Origin: Chloroflexota bacterium
GTDB taxonomy: Bacteria; Chloroflexota; UBA6077; FW602-bin22; JAMCVK01
DNA length: 64,000 nt
Direction of reading: 5' to 3'
Assembly: GCA_023475225.1 (NCBI GenBank)
Contig: JAMCVK010000016.1
Coordinates: 1-64,000 of the forward strand
Shown here: positions 54,463-62,954 of the stretch, piece by piece
How positions within the stretch are numbered: position 1 is the stretch's first letter
Layout of the letters: every line of letters begins with the position of its first letter
The notes under the pieces: generated by a model
Database searches by the model: none
What the model saw: the letters and a program-made list of their open reading frames with translations, nothing else
Told to the model about the DNA's origin: nothing
Position numbers and translations under genes: made by a program

Positions 54463-55673
54463 AGATACTGGTAGCCAACGTGGGAAGCACATCATTCAAG
54501 TATCAATTGATCGAGATGGAGGGGGAGCAAACCCTGGCCATAGGCAAGGTTGAGCGCATTGGCAGCGCCAAGGCCCCCTTAAGCCATCAGGTTGCTGGGA
54601 TGCCCGCTGTAATCCAGGAGATAGATGCCCCTGACCATACGGCAGCCATCAAGCAGGTCCTGGCTTTACTCTGTGATCCCAGAGCAGGTTGTATTGCTGA
54701 CCTCAGCCAGCTCAGCGCTGTTGGATTCAAAGCCGTTCACGCCGGCTGTCTCAGCGGCGCCGTCCTGGTTACTGATGAGGTCATCACTGCTATGGAGGAG
54801 TATAACGACGTGGCTCCAGCCCACAACCCGCCATACATTGCCGCCATGTGCATCTTCCAAAGTCTTATCCCCCAGACGCCTTTAGTAGCCCTTTTCGAAA
54901 CGGCCTTTCATACCTCGATGCCTGCGCACGCTTATACCTATGGACTCCCCTACGAGTGGTATGAGAAGTATGGCGTACGTCGTTACGGCTTCCATGGCGC
55001 TTCCTTCCGCTATATATGCGAAAGGGTGCCCCAAATTCTGGGGGTACCCAAAGAAGGACTACGCCTCATCGCCTGTCATTTAGGGGGTAGCTCCTCGATC
55101 TGCGCTATACAGGATGGCCGATCGATCGATACTAGTATGGGCTTCTCGCCTCAGGCCGGGGTCTCTATGTCAACGCGCTGTGGTGACATCGACCCCTTCG
55201 TTATTCCATATATCATGGAGAGGAAAGGACTAACCACAAGGGAGATCCGCGAGTGTCTCATCAAGCGAGGGGGGCTTTTGGGCATATCAGGGCTTAGCGG
55301 CGACGTAAGAGACCTGGAGGAAGCAGCCAGGAGTGGCGACCAACGCGCCGCGCTAGCCCTCGACGTTTTTGTCTATGAGATCAAGAAATACATTGGGGCT
55401 TATGCGGCGGCCCTGAGCGGTGTGGATGCTCTGGCCTTCGCTGGGGGCATCGGCGAGAACAGTGTTGAGGTGCGTCGCAGAGTCTGTAGTGGACTGGAAT
55501 TTCTGGGGATACGACTTGACCCCCAGAAGAACAATTGTCGTCGGGTCGAGGCCATCATTTCCAGAGATGGGGCCAGAGTGAAGGTATTGGTGGTTCCCAC
55601 CAATGAGGAGATCATCGTAGCCAGAGAGACCGCCCGCCTGGTAGGTATCCTGCAGGAGCCAAGGAGGAAGTGA
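54459..55673 (+). CDS. Acetate/butyrate-kinase-like acyl-phosphate kinase
   Basis: ASKHA-fold acetokinase family enzyme making ATP from an acyl phosphate. Seen are ILVANVGSTSFKYQLIEM at residues 2-19, ALFETAFHTSMPAHAYTYGLPYEWYEKYGVRRYGFHG near 145-180, HLGGSSSICAIQDGRSIDTSMGFSP, and FAGGIGENS near 340. ATG 54459 (MKILVANVGS) is chosen, giving 404 residues; it overlaps the DUF1116 stop. In E. coli the equivalent place by AllFGH is filled by a carbamate kinase of a different fold, so this kinase may harvest the acyl phosphate made by the FdrA-DUF1116 complex. Confidence 0.85.
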   Translation: MKILVANVGSTSFKYQLIEMEGEQTLAIGKVERIGSAKAPLSHQVAGMPAVIQEIDAPDHTAAIKQVLALLCDPRAGCIADLSQLSAVGFKAVHAGCLSGAVLVTDEVITAMEEYNDVAPAHNPPYIAAMCIFQSLIPQTPLVALFETAFHTSMPAHAYTYGLPYEWYEKYGVRRYGFHGASFRYICERVPQILGVPKEGLRLIACHLGGSSSICAIQDGRSIDTSMGFSPQAGVSMSTRCGDIDPFVIPYIMERKGLTTREIRECLIKRGGLLGISGLSGDVRDLEEAARSGDQRAALALDVFVYEIKKYIGAYAAALSGVDALAFAGGIGENSVEVRRRVCSGLEFLGIRLDPQKNNCRRVEAIISRDGARVKVLVVPTNEEIIVARETARLVGILQEPRRK

Positions 55674-55749
55674 CATATGTATGATGTATAAACCATTAAT
55701 TATCATCGTTGAAAGTGGATTGCTGTTTAACACTAAGGAGGAATAGAAG

Positions 55750-57144
55750 ATGAGCGAGATCAATCGACTGATGGATCAACTGACCCAGAGGAGAATAAGT
55801 CGCCGGGAGTTCATTATTCGGACTACAGCTTTAGGTCTCTCTGCCTCAAGCATAGCTGCCCTTCTCTCTGCCTGTGCTCCCGCGGCGCCAGCGACGCCGA
55901 CACCTACCAAACCAGCCGTACTAACCCCTGTAGCCGTAGCTACGCCCGTACCCACGCCTCCCCCCAAAGAGGTGAAGCTGACCTTTTGGACCTGGCAGAA
56001 GCACGACGAGGAGCTAGCCAAGGGCTTCATGGCCAAGAACCCCAACATCAAGATTGAAACCACCGTGGGTGGGCCGTGGGATCTACAGGATAAGCTTGTA
56101 GCCGCCCTAGCGGCGGGCATGGGAGCACCGGATATTTCCCGAGTAGTGATGCGGATGTTCTACAAATTCTCCGGCCCGGGCAGGGGCATGCTGGATATCA
56201 CTGATCGCGCTGCCCCATTCAAGAAAGACATCCCAGAACACCTGTTGAGTCTCATGACCGTTGGAGACCGTATCTACGGACTTCCTTCGGAGAATAACCT
56301 CTGCGGGCTATTCTACCGCAAGGATATCTTCGATAAATACGGGTTCAAAGCGCCAGAGACCTGGGATGAGTTCATCCAAATCGGTAAGACGCTGCGCGAG
56401 AAAGAGAATATAGCCATGCTTCCCCTTTGGATTCCGGGCGGCTTTTGGGGTTCTGATCACTACCGCATGTACCTGCAATCGCGCGGGGGCAATATCTTCG
56501 ACAAAGGTAACAAGATCATTGAGAACAACAAGCTGGCCAAGGAGACGTTGCGTTGGTACTATGACCTAAAGGCCAAACACAATATTGGCTGGCTCACTCA
56601 GCTCTTTAAGCCAGAGTTTTACGCCGGCATGAATGCCAACGCCTTCGTTACCTGGCCGATGAACTCCGGCGATATCGTCTCAATGAAGAGAAACTGTGCG
56701 GGACTCTCTGGAAAATGGGCTAGGACACCCTTCCCACTATGGGCGAAAGATGCCCCTAAGTACAACGCCGAGCTAGGTTCGTCGGGGGTAGCTATACCGG
56801 CTCAGACCAAGTACCCAGAGGAAGCTTGGAAATTTGTCCAGTTCTACGCCGTTTCCCTGGAAGGACAGACCCTACTCTGGGAAAAGGGGAATCAGATCCC
56901 CTCTTACAAGCCAGCCTTTGAGAGCAAGGAGGTCATAGACAAACCCGATCCCTACTTCGGTGGTGGCACCCTTCGTGATTTCCTTCGCGATCGTGCCACA
57001 CCTATCTTTAACTATCTGGGTTGGGCTGAGGTATCAGTGATACTGGGCGAGGAGATCGACTCCATGTGGGCCGGGAAGCAAGAGCCAGAACAAGCCTGGG
57101 ATAATGTGGAGAAACGGATCAAGGAAAAGGGCATTGGAAGATAG
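55750..57144 (+). CDS. ABC sugar-type solute-binding lipoprotein 1
   Basis: Family 1 (MalE/UgpB-like) extracellular binding protein of 464 residues. The N-terminus has a twin-arginine motif (SRREFI) and a lipobox LLSAC ending at about residue 41. It is followed by a Pro/Thr/Ala linker that in DNA is nearly identical to that of the second binding protein. The mature part shows ELTFWTWQKHDEELAK-type beginnings and the RKDIFDKYGFKAPETWDEFIQIGKTL block typical of sugar binders. ATG 55750 follows AAGGAGG. It is upstream of two permease genes and likely the most abundant product of its transcript. Confidence 0.9.
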   Translation: MSEINRLMDQLTQRRISRREFIIRTTALGLSASSIAALLSACAPAAPATPTPTKPAVLTPVAVATPVPTPPPKEVKLTFWTWQKHDEELAKGFMAKNPNIKIETTVGGPWDLQDKLVAALAAGMGAPDISRVVMRMFYKFSGPGRGMLDITDRAAPFKKDIPEHLLSLMTVGDRIYGLPSENNLCGLFYRKDIFDKYGFKAPETWDEFIQIGKTLREKENIAMLPLWIPGGFWGSDHYRMYLQSRGGNIFDKGNKIIENNKLAKETLRWYYDLKAKHNIGWLTQLFKPEFYAGMNANAFVTWPMNSGDIVSMKRNCAGLSGKWARTPFPLWAKDAPKYNAELGSSGVAIPAQTKYPEEAWKFVQFYAVSLEGQTLLWEKGNQIPSYKPAFESKEVIDKPDPYFGGGTLRDFLRDRATPIFNYLGWAEVSVILGEEIDSMWAGKQEPEQAWDNVEKRIKEKGIGR

Positions 57145-57190
57145 CCACTCTGCACTCTATCAGAGAGGCAATTAGCAGCAGTTGTGGTCA

Positions 57191-57233
57191 GATACCTGCT
57201 CTGCGGCGAGGTTTTGCTCCTAGAGCAGGTATC
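57191..57233 (+). promoter_or_regulatory. 12-bp-stem hairpin after binding protein 1
   Basis: GATACCTGCTCT and its exact complement flank a 19-base segment. It lies in the 215-base gap between the binding protein and its permeases, immediately before an even longer hairpin. Confidence 0.55.
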
Positions 57234-57237
57234 CGAA

Positions 57238-57280
57238 GGGTTCAGCGTATCTGCGCCATTGGCGCAGATACGCTGAACCC
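57238..57280 (+). promoter_or_regulatory. 20-bp perfect hairpin between binding protein 1 and permeases
   Basis: Two 20-base arms (57238-57257 and 57261-57280) are exact complements around ATT. There is no T-run, so it may act as a processing or 3'-protecting structure that keeps binding-protein mRNA more abundant than permease mRNA, as known for malE-malF type operons. Confidence 0.65.
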
Positions 57281-57359
57281 AGCCACAGCTTGTCGCTAGC
57301 CATCTGCCCGTGCTTTGCACGCAGAAAAGGCGGGGTAAGGTACTTTGTTGGAGCTCTAA

Positions 57360-58265
57360 ATGGCGAGCATAGCAACAGCACCAGCACAAAAGATAAGGTG
57401 GATAGTAAATGGACGGAAAGTGGCCCCTTACTTGTTCATTTCTCCGTTCTTTATCCTGTTCATAATCTTCTGGATAGGGCCCATCCTGTTCTCATTCTAC
57501 CTAGGCTTCACCAAATGGGAAGCCATAGGTACGCCAATATTTATAGGCTTAAGCAACTATCGACAACTGTTGTTTTCTGATCCAATCTTCCTCCTTTCGG
57601 TCAAGAATACCTTTTTCTTTGTCATCGTCTACAGCATCATTATGATGGGTATCGCTGTGCCTTTGGCCTTAATCCTGAATGAAGGTGCTGTGAAGTTCAG
57701 AGAGGCTTTCCGTACAGCCTACTTCATTCCCGTTACCGTCGCCCTAGCCGTCACCGCCCTCATCTTCAGCATGATTCTGAGTCGAGATTTCGGCCTTCTT
57801 AATCTTGTCTTACAGGCCCTGGGGTTCAATCTAAAACCGGATTGGTTGAATGATAGTAACCTAGCTATGTGGTCACTCATTGGCGCCAGGGTCTGGAGGG
57901 TTACCGGATACTACATGGTTTTCGTTCTGGCCGGGCTACAGGCGATCGATCGAGAGCTCTACGATGCGGCGGCTGTCGATGGGGCCAGCACGCTGCGACG
58001 CGTCTGGCACGTGACCCTTCCCTTGCTAAGACCTATGTTGCTGTTTGTCCTGGTGATGTCATCCCTCTGGTCCTTCCAAATATTCGAGGAGCCCTGGATT
58101 CTGACACGGGGTGGTCCAGCCAACGCGACCTTAACCTTGCCTATATACCTATACCAAAACGCCTTCCAGTTTTCGAGGTTCGGGTACGCCTCGGCCATCT
58201 CCTATCTGATGACATTAATGATGATTGTTATCGCTTATCTACAGGTGAAGATCCTAACCAGGTGA
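57360..58265 (+). CDS. ABC sugar transporter permease (MalF/UgpA-like) 1
   Basis: Inner-membrane permease of 301 residues with six predicted membrane segments, first at about 22-45 (LFISPFFILFIIFWIGPILFSFYL). The ATPase-contacting EAA loop reads YDAAAVDGASTLRRVWHVTLPLLRP near 200-225. ATG 57360 follows GGAG. It pairs with the next permease and binding protein 1. No ATPase gene is present in the window, so a shared MsmX-type ATPase encoded elsewhere is likely. Confidence 0.92.
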   Translation: MASIATAPAQKIRWIVNGRKVAPYLFISPFFILFIIFWIGPILFSFYLGFTKWEAIGTPIFIGLSNYRQLLFSDPIFLLSVKNTFFFVIVYSIIMMGIAVPLALILNEGAVKFREAFRTAYFIPVTVALAVTALIFSMILSRDFGLLNLVLQALGFNLKPDWLNDSNLAMWSLIGARVWRVTGYYMVFVLAGLQAIDRELYDAAAVDGASTLRRVWHVTLPLLRPMLLFVLVMSSLWSFQIFEEPWILTRGGPANATLTLPIYLYQNAFQFSRFGYASAISYLMTLMMIVIAYLQVKILTR

Positions 58266-58293
58266 GACTTGACCAGAGCTGAGGTCTTAGATT

Positions 58294-59133
58294 ATGTCTA
58301 GAACAAATACGAGCAATCCGCTTTTGAATACTTTGATTTACACCATTCTTATAATCTTTCTGCTTCTAACCATCGCCCCCTTCTATTGGACAGTCGTATC
58401 TTCGCTAAAAGAACCAGCGGAGCTCTTCTCACCACGGCCATCCCTGATTCCCCAAAAGCCAATCCTGGATAACTATTTTCACCTCCTCAAAACAACCGAG
58501 CTATCCAGATGGATGCTTAATAGCGGCGTAGTGGCTGCTGGCAGCACCCTCTTAGGCATCTTCTTCTCCTCTCTTGCTGGCTATGCCTTCTCCAAATATA
58601 GATTCGCTGGACGCGATTTCCTCTTCTGGGTCGTACTGAGCTCGGTGTCCATACCACAACTGGTAACTATCATCCCTATGTTCGCTCTCATGGCCCGAAT
58701 CGGCTGGTTGAATACATTCCAGGCCCTGATTATCCCCGGCGCAGCCAACGCCTTCGGCATCTTCTTGATGCGGCAATATATCGACTCGGTCCCCGATGAG
58801 CTGCTTGATGCCAGTCGGATCGATGGCTGTTCCGAATTCCAGATCTATTGGCAGGTAATACTCCCCGTGGTCAGGCCAGCCTTGGGGGCTCTGGCCATCT
58901 TCCTCTGGTTAACCTCCTGGAATTCGTATCTTTGGCCGTTGGTGATGTTACATACTTCTGATATGTATACGATGCCCCTCGGTCTGGCTACCTTATATGC
59001 AAATCCGTGGAATATAGAGTATGGGCCGCTGATGGCTGGCTCCATTTTGTCTATCCTTCCTATCATGATTATCTTTATCGCTATGCAGAAACAATTCATC
59101 GTTGGATTAACACAGGGAGCAGTCAAAGGTTAA
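58294..59133 (+). CDS. ABC sugar transporter permease (MalG/UgpE-like) 1
   Basis: Second permease, 279 residues and six membrane segments, beginning LLNTLIYTILIIFLLLTIAPFYWTVVSSLK. The EAA loop is LDASRIDGCSEFQIYWQVILPVVRPAL near 170-195. It lies 28 bases after permease 1 and completes the first importer. Confidence 0.92.
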   Translation: MSRTNTSNPLLNTLIYTILIIFLLLTIAPFYWTVVSSLKEPAELFSPRPSLIPQKPILDNYFHLLKTTELSRWMLNSGVVAAGSTLLGIFFSSLAGYAFSKYRFAGRDFLFWVVLSSVSIPQLVTIIPMFALMARIGWLNTFQALIIPGAANAFGIFLMRQYIDSVPDELLDASRIDGCSEFQIYWQVILPVVRPALGALAIFLWLTSWNSYLWPLVMLHTSDMYTMPLGLATLYANPWNIEYGPLMAGSILSILPIMIIFIAMQKQFIVGLTQGAVKG

Positions 59134-59225
59134 GAGATAGGCGCACTGAGATGATGGGACCAGGAATAGCCATCCTTAAGTGGATTTCCTGACCCAAGGT
59201 ATTAGGGAGGAAAAGATTTCGCCCT

Positions 59226-60338
59226 ATGAAAGATGTCACACCCGTGCTCGAGGCCAGTGGTTCACCTTACGAGATAGGATATGCGCTTGGTTCGCAGAAT
59301 AAAAATCTCATTCCCTACTTGGTTGAAGATAACTTTGCCAACCTTCATGAGCTATTCAAACGAAAGAGTCTAACGTACCTACCTCACGATAAGTATTTGG
59401 CTCTAGCCAACAGATACCTACCGTATGCCATGGAGTATGCCCCAGACCTTGTTGAGGAGCTGCGCGGTATGGCTGAGGCGACCGAGATGGAGCTATCGGA
59501 GATATTCGCCTTCAATTGTCTTATGGACTTCGAAGACCTCGCCTATCCAATGTTGGCTGACCAGCTCCTCTTTGGCTGTACCGTCTTCGGTGTCACTGGC
59601 AAGGCTACTACTGACGGCCAATCTTATATTGGGGAGAACTATGATTATCGGTCCATCTTCAAGACTGCTGGGATGGTGATGCATTTGAAGCCAGATGAAG
59701 GACCAGCGGCGTTATTATGGTCAATGCCGGGGTTGTTGGGCTGCGCCGGCGTCAACTCTGCCGGGATAGGGGTGGTGATCAATAAGCTGGTACCGATCGA
59801 CTCCCGATCAGGGGTTCCTTATACCTTCATAGTAAGAAAGATTCTTCAGCAAGAACGCATCGGTGATGCCATAGCGGCCATCAGCGGTGCTAGGCGAGCG
59901 TCGGGGATAAACTACTTATTGGCCGATGCCACCGACCAGGTTCTGAGCCTGGAGACGACGGCCACCAACTACGAGCCGTTGTATCCTACTAAAGGTATCA
60001 TCGCTCATACAAACCATTACCTCACTCCCATCCTGAGGGGATATGAGCGTTTTCGCCTTCCCTATTCCCACGATAGCCTCTTCCGCTACAACCGCATGCA
60101 GAATTTGCTGGAAGATAAGGTTGGGAACATCACGATGGAGGATCTTAAAACATTCACTAAGGATCATGTCAATTATCCTTTCTCTATCTGCCGCCATGAG
60201 GGGGAGCACGTGGAGGAGCCACTCTTGACCGAAACCATAGCCTCACTAATCATCGACCCATCTATGCCAAGCCTGGTCGTGACGGCTGGTAACCCGTGTG
60301 AACGGGAATATCAGGCCTTTTCGCTAGGAAGGAGGTAA
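59226..60338 (+). CDS. C45 family autoproteolytic acyltransferase/hydrolase, copy 2
   Basis: Paralogue of the gene at 48586, sharing long stretches (SGSPYE, PYAM-YA-DLVEE, LLFGCT, GCAG-NSAG-G-VINKL, ARRASGINYLLADA). The expected nucleophile is Cys118 in LLFGCTVF, exposed by autoproteolysis. YIGENYDYRS and FTKDHVNYPFSICRHEGEH are conserved between both copies. No signal peptide is seen. It sits between the two importer blocks, so each importer may supply a slightly different amide substrate. Exact reaction unknown. Confidence 0.8.
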   Translation: MKDVTPVLEASGSPYEIGYALGSQNKNLIPYLVEDNFANLHELFKRKSLTYLPHDKYLALANRYLPYAMEYAPDLVEELRGMAEATEMELSEIFAFNCLMDFEDLAYPMLADQLLFGCTVFGVTGKATTDGQSYIGENYDYRSIFKTAGMVMHLKPDEGPAALLWSMPGLLGCAGVNSAGIGVVINKLVPIDSRSGVPYTFIVRKILQQERIGDAIAAISGARRASGINYLLADATDQVLSLETTATNYEPLYPTKGIIAHTNHYLTPILRGYERFRLPYSHDSLFRYNRMQNLLEDKVGNITMEDLKTFTKDHVNYPFSICRHEGEHVEEPLLTETIASLIIDPSMPSLVVTAGNPCEREYQAFSLGRR

Positions 60339-60472
60339 CGCCCCAAGAAAAAAGGACGGCAATCGCAAAGTGGATAGCCGATGGCCACCCTGCTAACCGC
60401 AAGCGTCAAGGGGCAACCTGCGGCAGAGGATGACCATCTCAGGCACGTTGATTCTTGGTTAGGAGGAAAGAG

Positions 60473-61840
60473 ATGAAAAAGATGATTTTCCTAGCAACAA
60501 TTTTGGCACTGGTGCTATTGCCTGTTTTAGAGATGGGCTGTGCTCCGGCGGCGCCAGCGACGCCGACACCTACCAAACCAGCCGTCGCCCCAACGGTGGC
60601 CATAGCTTCCCCCACGCCAGTGCCACCGGCGCCGGTCACCATCCGGTGGGGAATTTATGAGGACCCCGGGCGGCGAAAAGCGGCTGAAGCCCAGGTAGCT
60701 GTCTTCAAGCAAAAGCATCCCAACATTGACGTCAAGATCGAAGCGGCGCCCTTTGCGCAGTACTACGATAAGCTGAGCGCTCAGATCGTCGCTGGTACAG
60801 TCTACGACGTCTTCATGATGAGCGGGGCAAACTTCCAGAATATCGCCCCCAAGGGGGTCTTTGAGGAATTGGGGCCCTATCTCCAGAAGGCCGGCATCAA
60901 CCTGAGCGACTATACCATCGAGAAGGAGAACTCAGAGTATCAGGGCAAGATCTATGCCGTGCCTTACGAGTTGGATATTCAGGCCCTCTATTACAACAAG
61001 GACCTCTTCGACAAGGCAGGGGTGAAATATCCAGATGATACCTGGACCTGGCAAGCGCTCCTGGAGGCAGCCCAAAAGCTGACTGTTGATGCCAATGGCA
61101 AACACCCCACCGATCCTGGCTTCGATGCGAAAAACGTGGCTCAATGGGGGTTTTACTCGGAGAACCTTTATCCATCCTACGTCTCCTTCATCGCTCAAAA
61201 CGGGGGGGCGGTTCTCAGTGAGGATAGGACCAAGTGCACCCTGACCTCGCCGGAGGCGGTGGAGGCCATCCAGTTCATGCAAGATTTGATCTACAAGTAT
61301 AAGGTCTCGCCTGGACCAGGACAGCTGCCGGCTGGGGTAAATCCATTCCACACCGGCAAGATAGCCATGCGCATCGATGGTTCCTATTCGGTGAATCCAG
61401 CCCTGGGCATCACAGCCTTCAAGTGGGACCTAGCCCCACTACCCAAGGGCAAGAAGAGAGCAGTAGCCTACTGGACGCAAGCCATCGTGATGTACAATAA
61501 GACGCCGAACAAGGAAGCCGCTTGGACCTTCATCAACTTCCTGCTCAGCGATGATGGACAGAAGGCCATGGGCAAGACGAAGATGTCCACGCCATCCAAA
61601 AAGGCCATCGCCCTCAGCCCAGATTACCTGACTGGACCACCAAATAATTTACGGGTCTTCGTCGATTCCTACGCCTACGGGCGAAGCCTGCAATTCACGG
61701 CCCAGTGGTTCCAGATCATGGCCGGGGGTACTTCGGTCATCGCCAAGGAATTTGATCTGGTCTGGCTGAACCAGACGACTCCTAAGGAGGCATGCGCCAA
61801 GGCCAGCGAGAAGATCGACAAGATTCTGGCCGGTCAATGA
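60473..61840 (+). CDS. ABC sugar-type solute-binding lipoprotein 2
   Basis: Family 1 extracellular binding protein, 455 residues. A Sec signal peptide MKKMIFLATILALVLLPVLEMGC ends in the lipoprotein Cys, without the twin-arginine motif of binding protein 1. The CAPAAPATPTPTKPAV linker that follows is the same as in binding protein 1. The mature part shows YNKDLFDKAGVKYPDDTWTWQALLEAAQKLT and MRIDGSYSV, typical of sugar binders. ATG 60473 follows AGGAGG by 6 bases. Together with the following permeases it makes the second importer. Confidence 0.9.
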   Translation: MKKMIFLATILALVLLPVLEMGCAPAAPATPTPTKPAVAPTVAIASPTPVPPAPVTIRWGIYEDPGRRKAAEAQVAVFKQKHPNIDVKIEAAPFAQYYDKLSAQIVAGTVYDVFMMSGANFQNIAPKGVFEELGPYLQKAGINLSDYTIEKENSEYQGKIYAVPYELDIQALYYNKDLFDKAGVKYPDDTWTWQALLEAAQKLTVDANGKHPTDPGFDAKNVAQWGFYSENLYPSYVSFIAQNGGAVLSEDRTKCTLTSPEAVEAIQFMQDLIYKYKVSPGPGQLPAGVNPFHTGKIAMRIDGSYSVNPALGITAFKWDLAPLPKGKKRAVAYWTQAIVMYNKTPNKEAAWTFINFLLSDDGQKAMGKTKMSTPSKKAIALSPDYLTGPPNNLRVFVDSYAYGRSLQFTAQWFQIMAGGTSVIAKEFDLVWLNQTTPKEACAKASEKIDKILAGQ

Positions 61841-61887
61841 GGTAGGGGTACACACCTTTATTATCTTGGGGACGGAAGGGCATAAGG

Positions 61888-61929
61888 CGGCGGATACCTG
61901 CCGATCACATAGTTGACGGGTATCCGCCG
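61888..61929 (+). promoter_or_regulatory. 11-bp-stem hairpin between binding protein 2 and permeases
   Basis: CGGCGGATACC pairs with GGTATCCGCCG across 20 bases, in the 172-base gap before the second permease pair. Its place equals that of the hairpins at 57191-57280 in the first importer, suggesting the same post-transcriptional role. No T-run follows. Confidence 0.55.
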
Positions 61930-62012
61930 TCGGGATAACCCTGCGAGGGGGGTTCTGTGCGTTTTCAATATGGCCAACAGACATCGGTCTCTAGCTGCCG
62001 ATTGGAAGGAAA

Positions 62013-62954
62013 ATGACGTTTATGGAAAGAACAGTTGAAATTTCTGAGAGCTGGTTGGGACGAGCCCTAAAGGCCATACGCAGTCCAAAAATGGCCAACG
62101 CTGGATGGACCTTGTTCTTCCTGCTCCCTTACTTGATCGGGTTGGTCGTCTTCGTCGCCGGCCCAATCATTGCCGCCTTCGCGATCAGCTTCACTAGATG
62201 GGATATACTCACCGCACCCATTTTCATTGGCTTAAAGAACTACCAAAACCTGATCCAGGATGAACTATTCTGGCAATCCCTATATAACACCCTCTACTAT
62301 ATCGTTCTCATCGTTCCAGCGGAGATTCTGTTAGCCTTCTTCCTCGCCCTGGCCATCAACCGTAGTCTGGGGGGAATCACGGTCTACCGCGCTGTTTTGT
62401 TCATGCCCTTTGTGCTCTCCTTGGCCTCCATTGGCTTGCTCTGGGCCTGGCTCTACAGTCCAGATTTCGGATTGATCAATTACGCTCTTAAATCCCTTCA
62501 TCTACCCACCCTCACCTGGCTGGCCAATACAACCTGGGCTATGCCAGCTATAGTGCTCACCTCCGTTTGGCGCAATGCCGGATACTACATGGTCATCTTC
62601 TTGGCTGGTCTACAGGGCATCCCTGGGGAGCTGTATGAGGCAGCCAACCTGGATGGAGCGGGACCCTTGAAGAGACTATGGCACGTGACCATCCCTCTTC
62701 TCTCACCCACTACGTTTTTCATCCTGGTTATCGCCGTGATCTGGGCCTTTCACGTATTCGACCTAACCTACATCATGACCCGTGGTGGCCCCAGTAATGC
62801 TACCTACACTATGGTTTACTTCATCTACGAAAGTGGCTTCCGTTGGTACAAGATGGGCTACGCTTCTGCCCTGGCCTTCATCCTCTTCGCCGTGACCATG
62901 GTCATTACTATTGTGCAATTCGTTGTCCAAAGGAGGTGGGTCTATTACCAATGA
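62013..62954 (+). CDS. ABC sugar transporter permease (MalF/UgpA-like) 2
   Basis: Permease of 313 residues, six membrane segments starting ANAGWTLFFLLPYLIGLVVFVAG. The EAA loop is YEAANLDGAGPLKRLWHVTIPLLSPT near 208-233. Partner of the next gene, with which it overlaps (ATGA). It resembles permease 1 of the first importer in length and in the KWDI/RWDI-type and LKNY/LSNY segments, so the importers are related. Confidence 0.92.
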   Translation: MTFMERTVEISESWLGRALKAIRSPKMANAGWTLFFLLPYLIGLVVFVAGPIIAAFAISFTRWDILTAPIFIGLKNYQNLIQDELFWQSLYNTLYYIVLIVPAEILLAFFLALAINRSLGGITVYRAVLFMPFVLSLASIGLLWAWLYSPDFGLINYALKSLHLPTLTWLANTTWAMPAIVLTSVWRNAGYYMVIFLAGLQGIPGELYEAANLDGAGPLKRLWHVTIPLLSPTTFFILVIAVIWAFHVFDLTYIMTRGGPSNATYTMVYFIYESGFRWYKMGYASALAFILFAVTMVITIVQFVVQRRWVYYQ

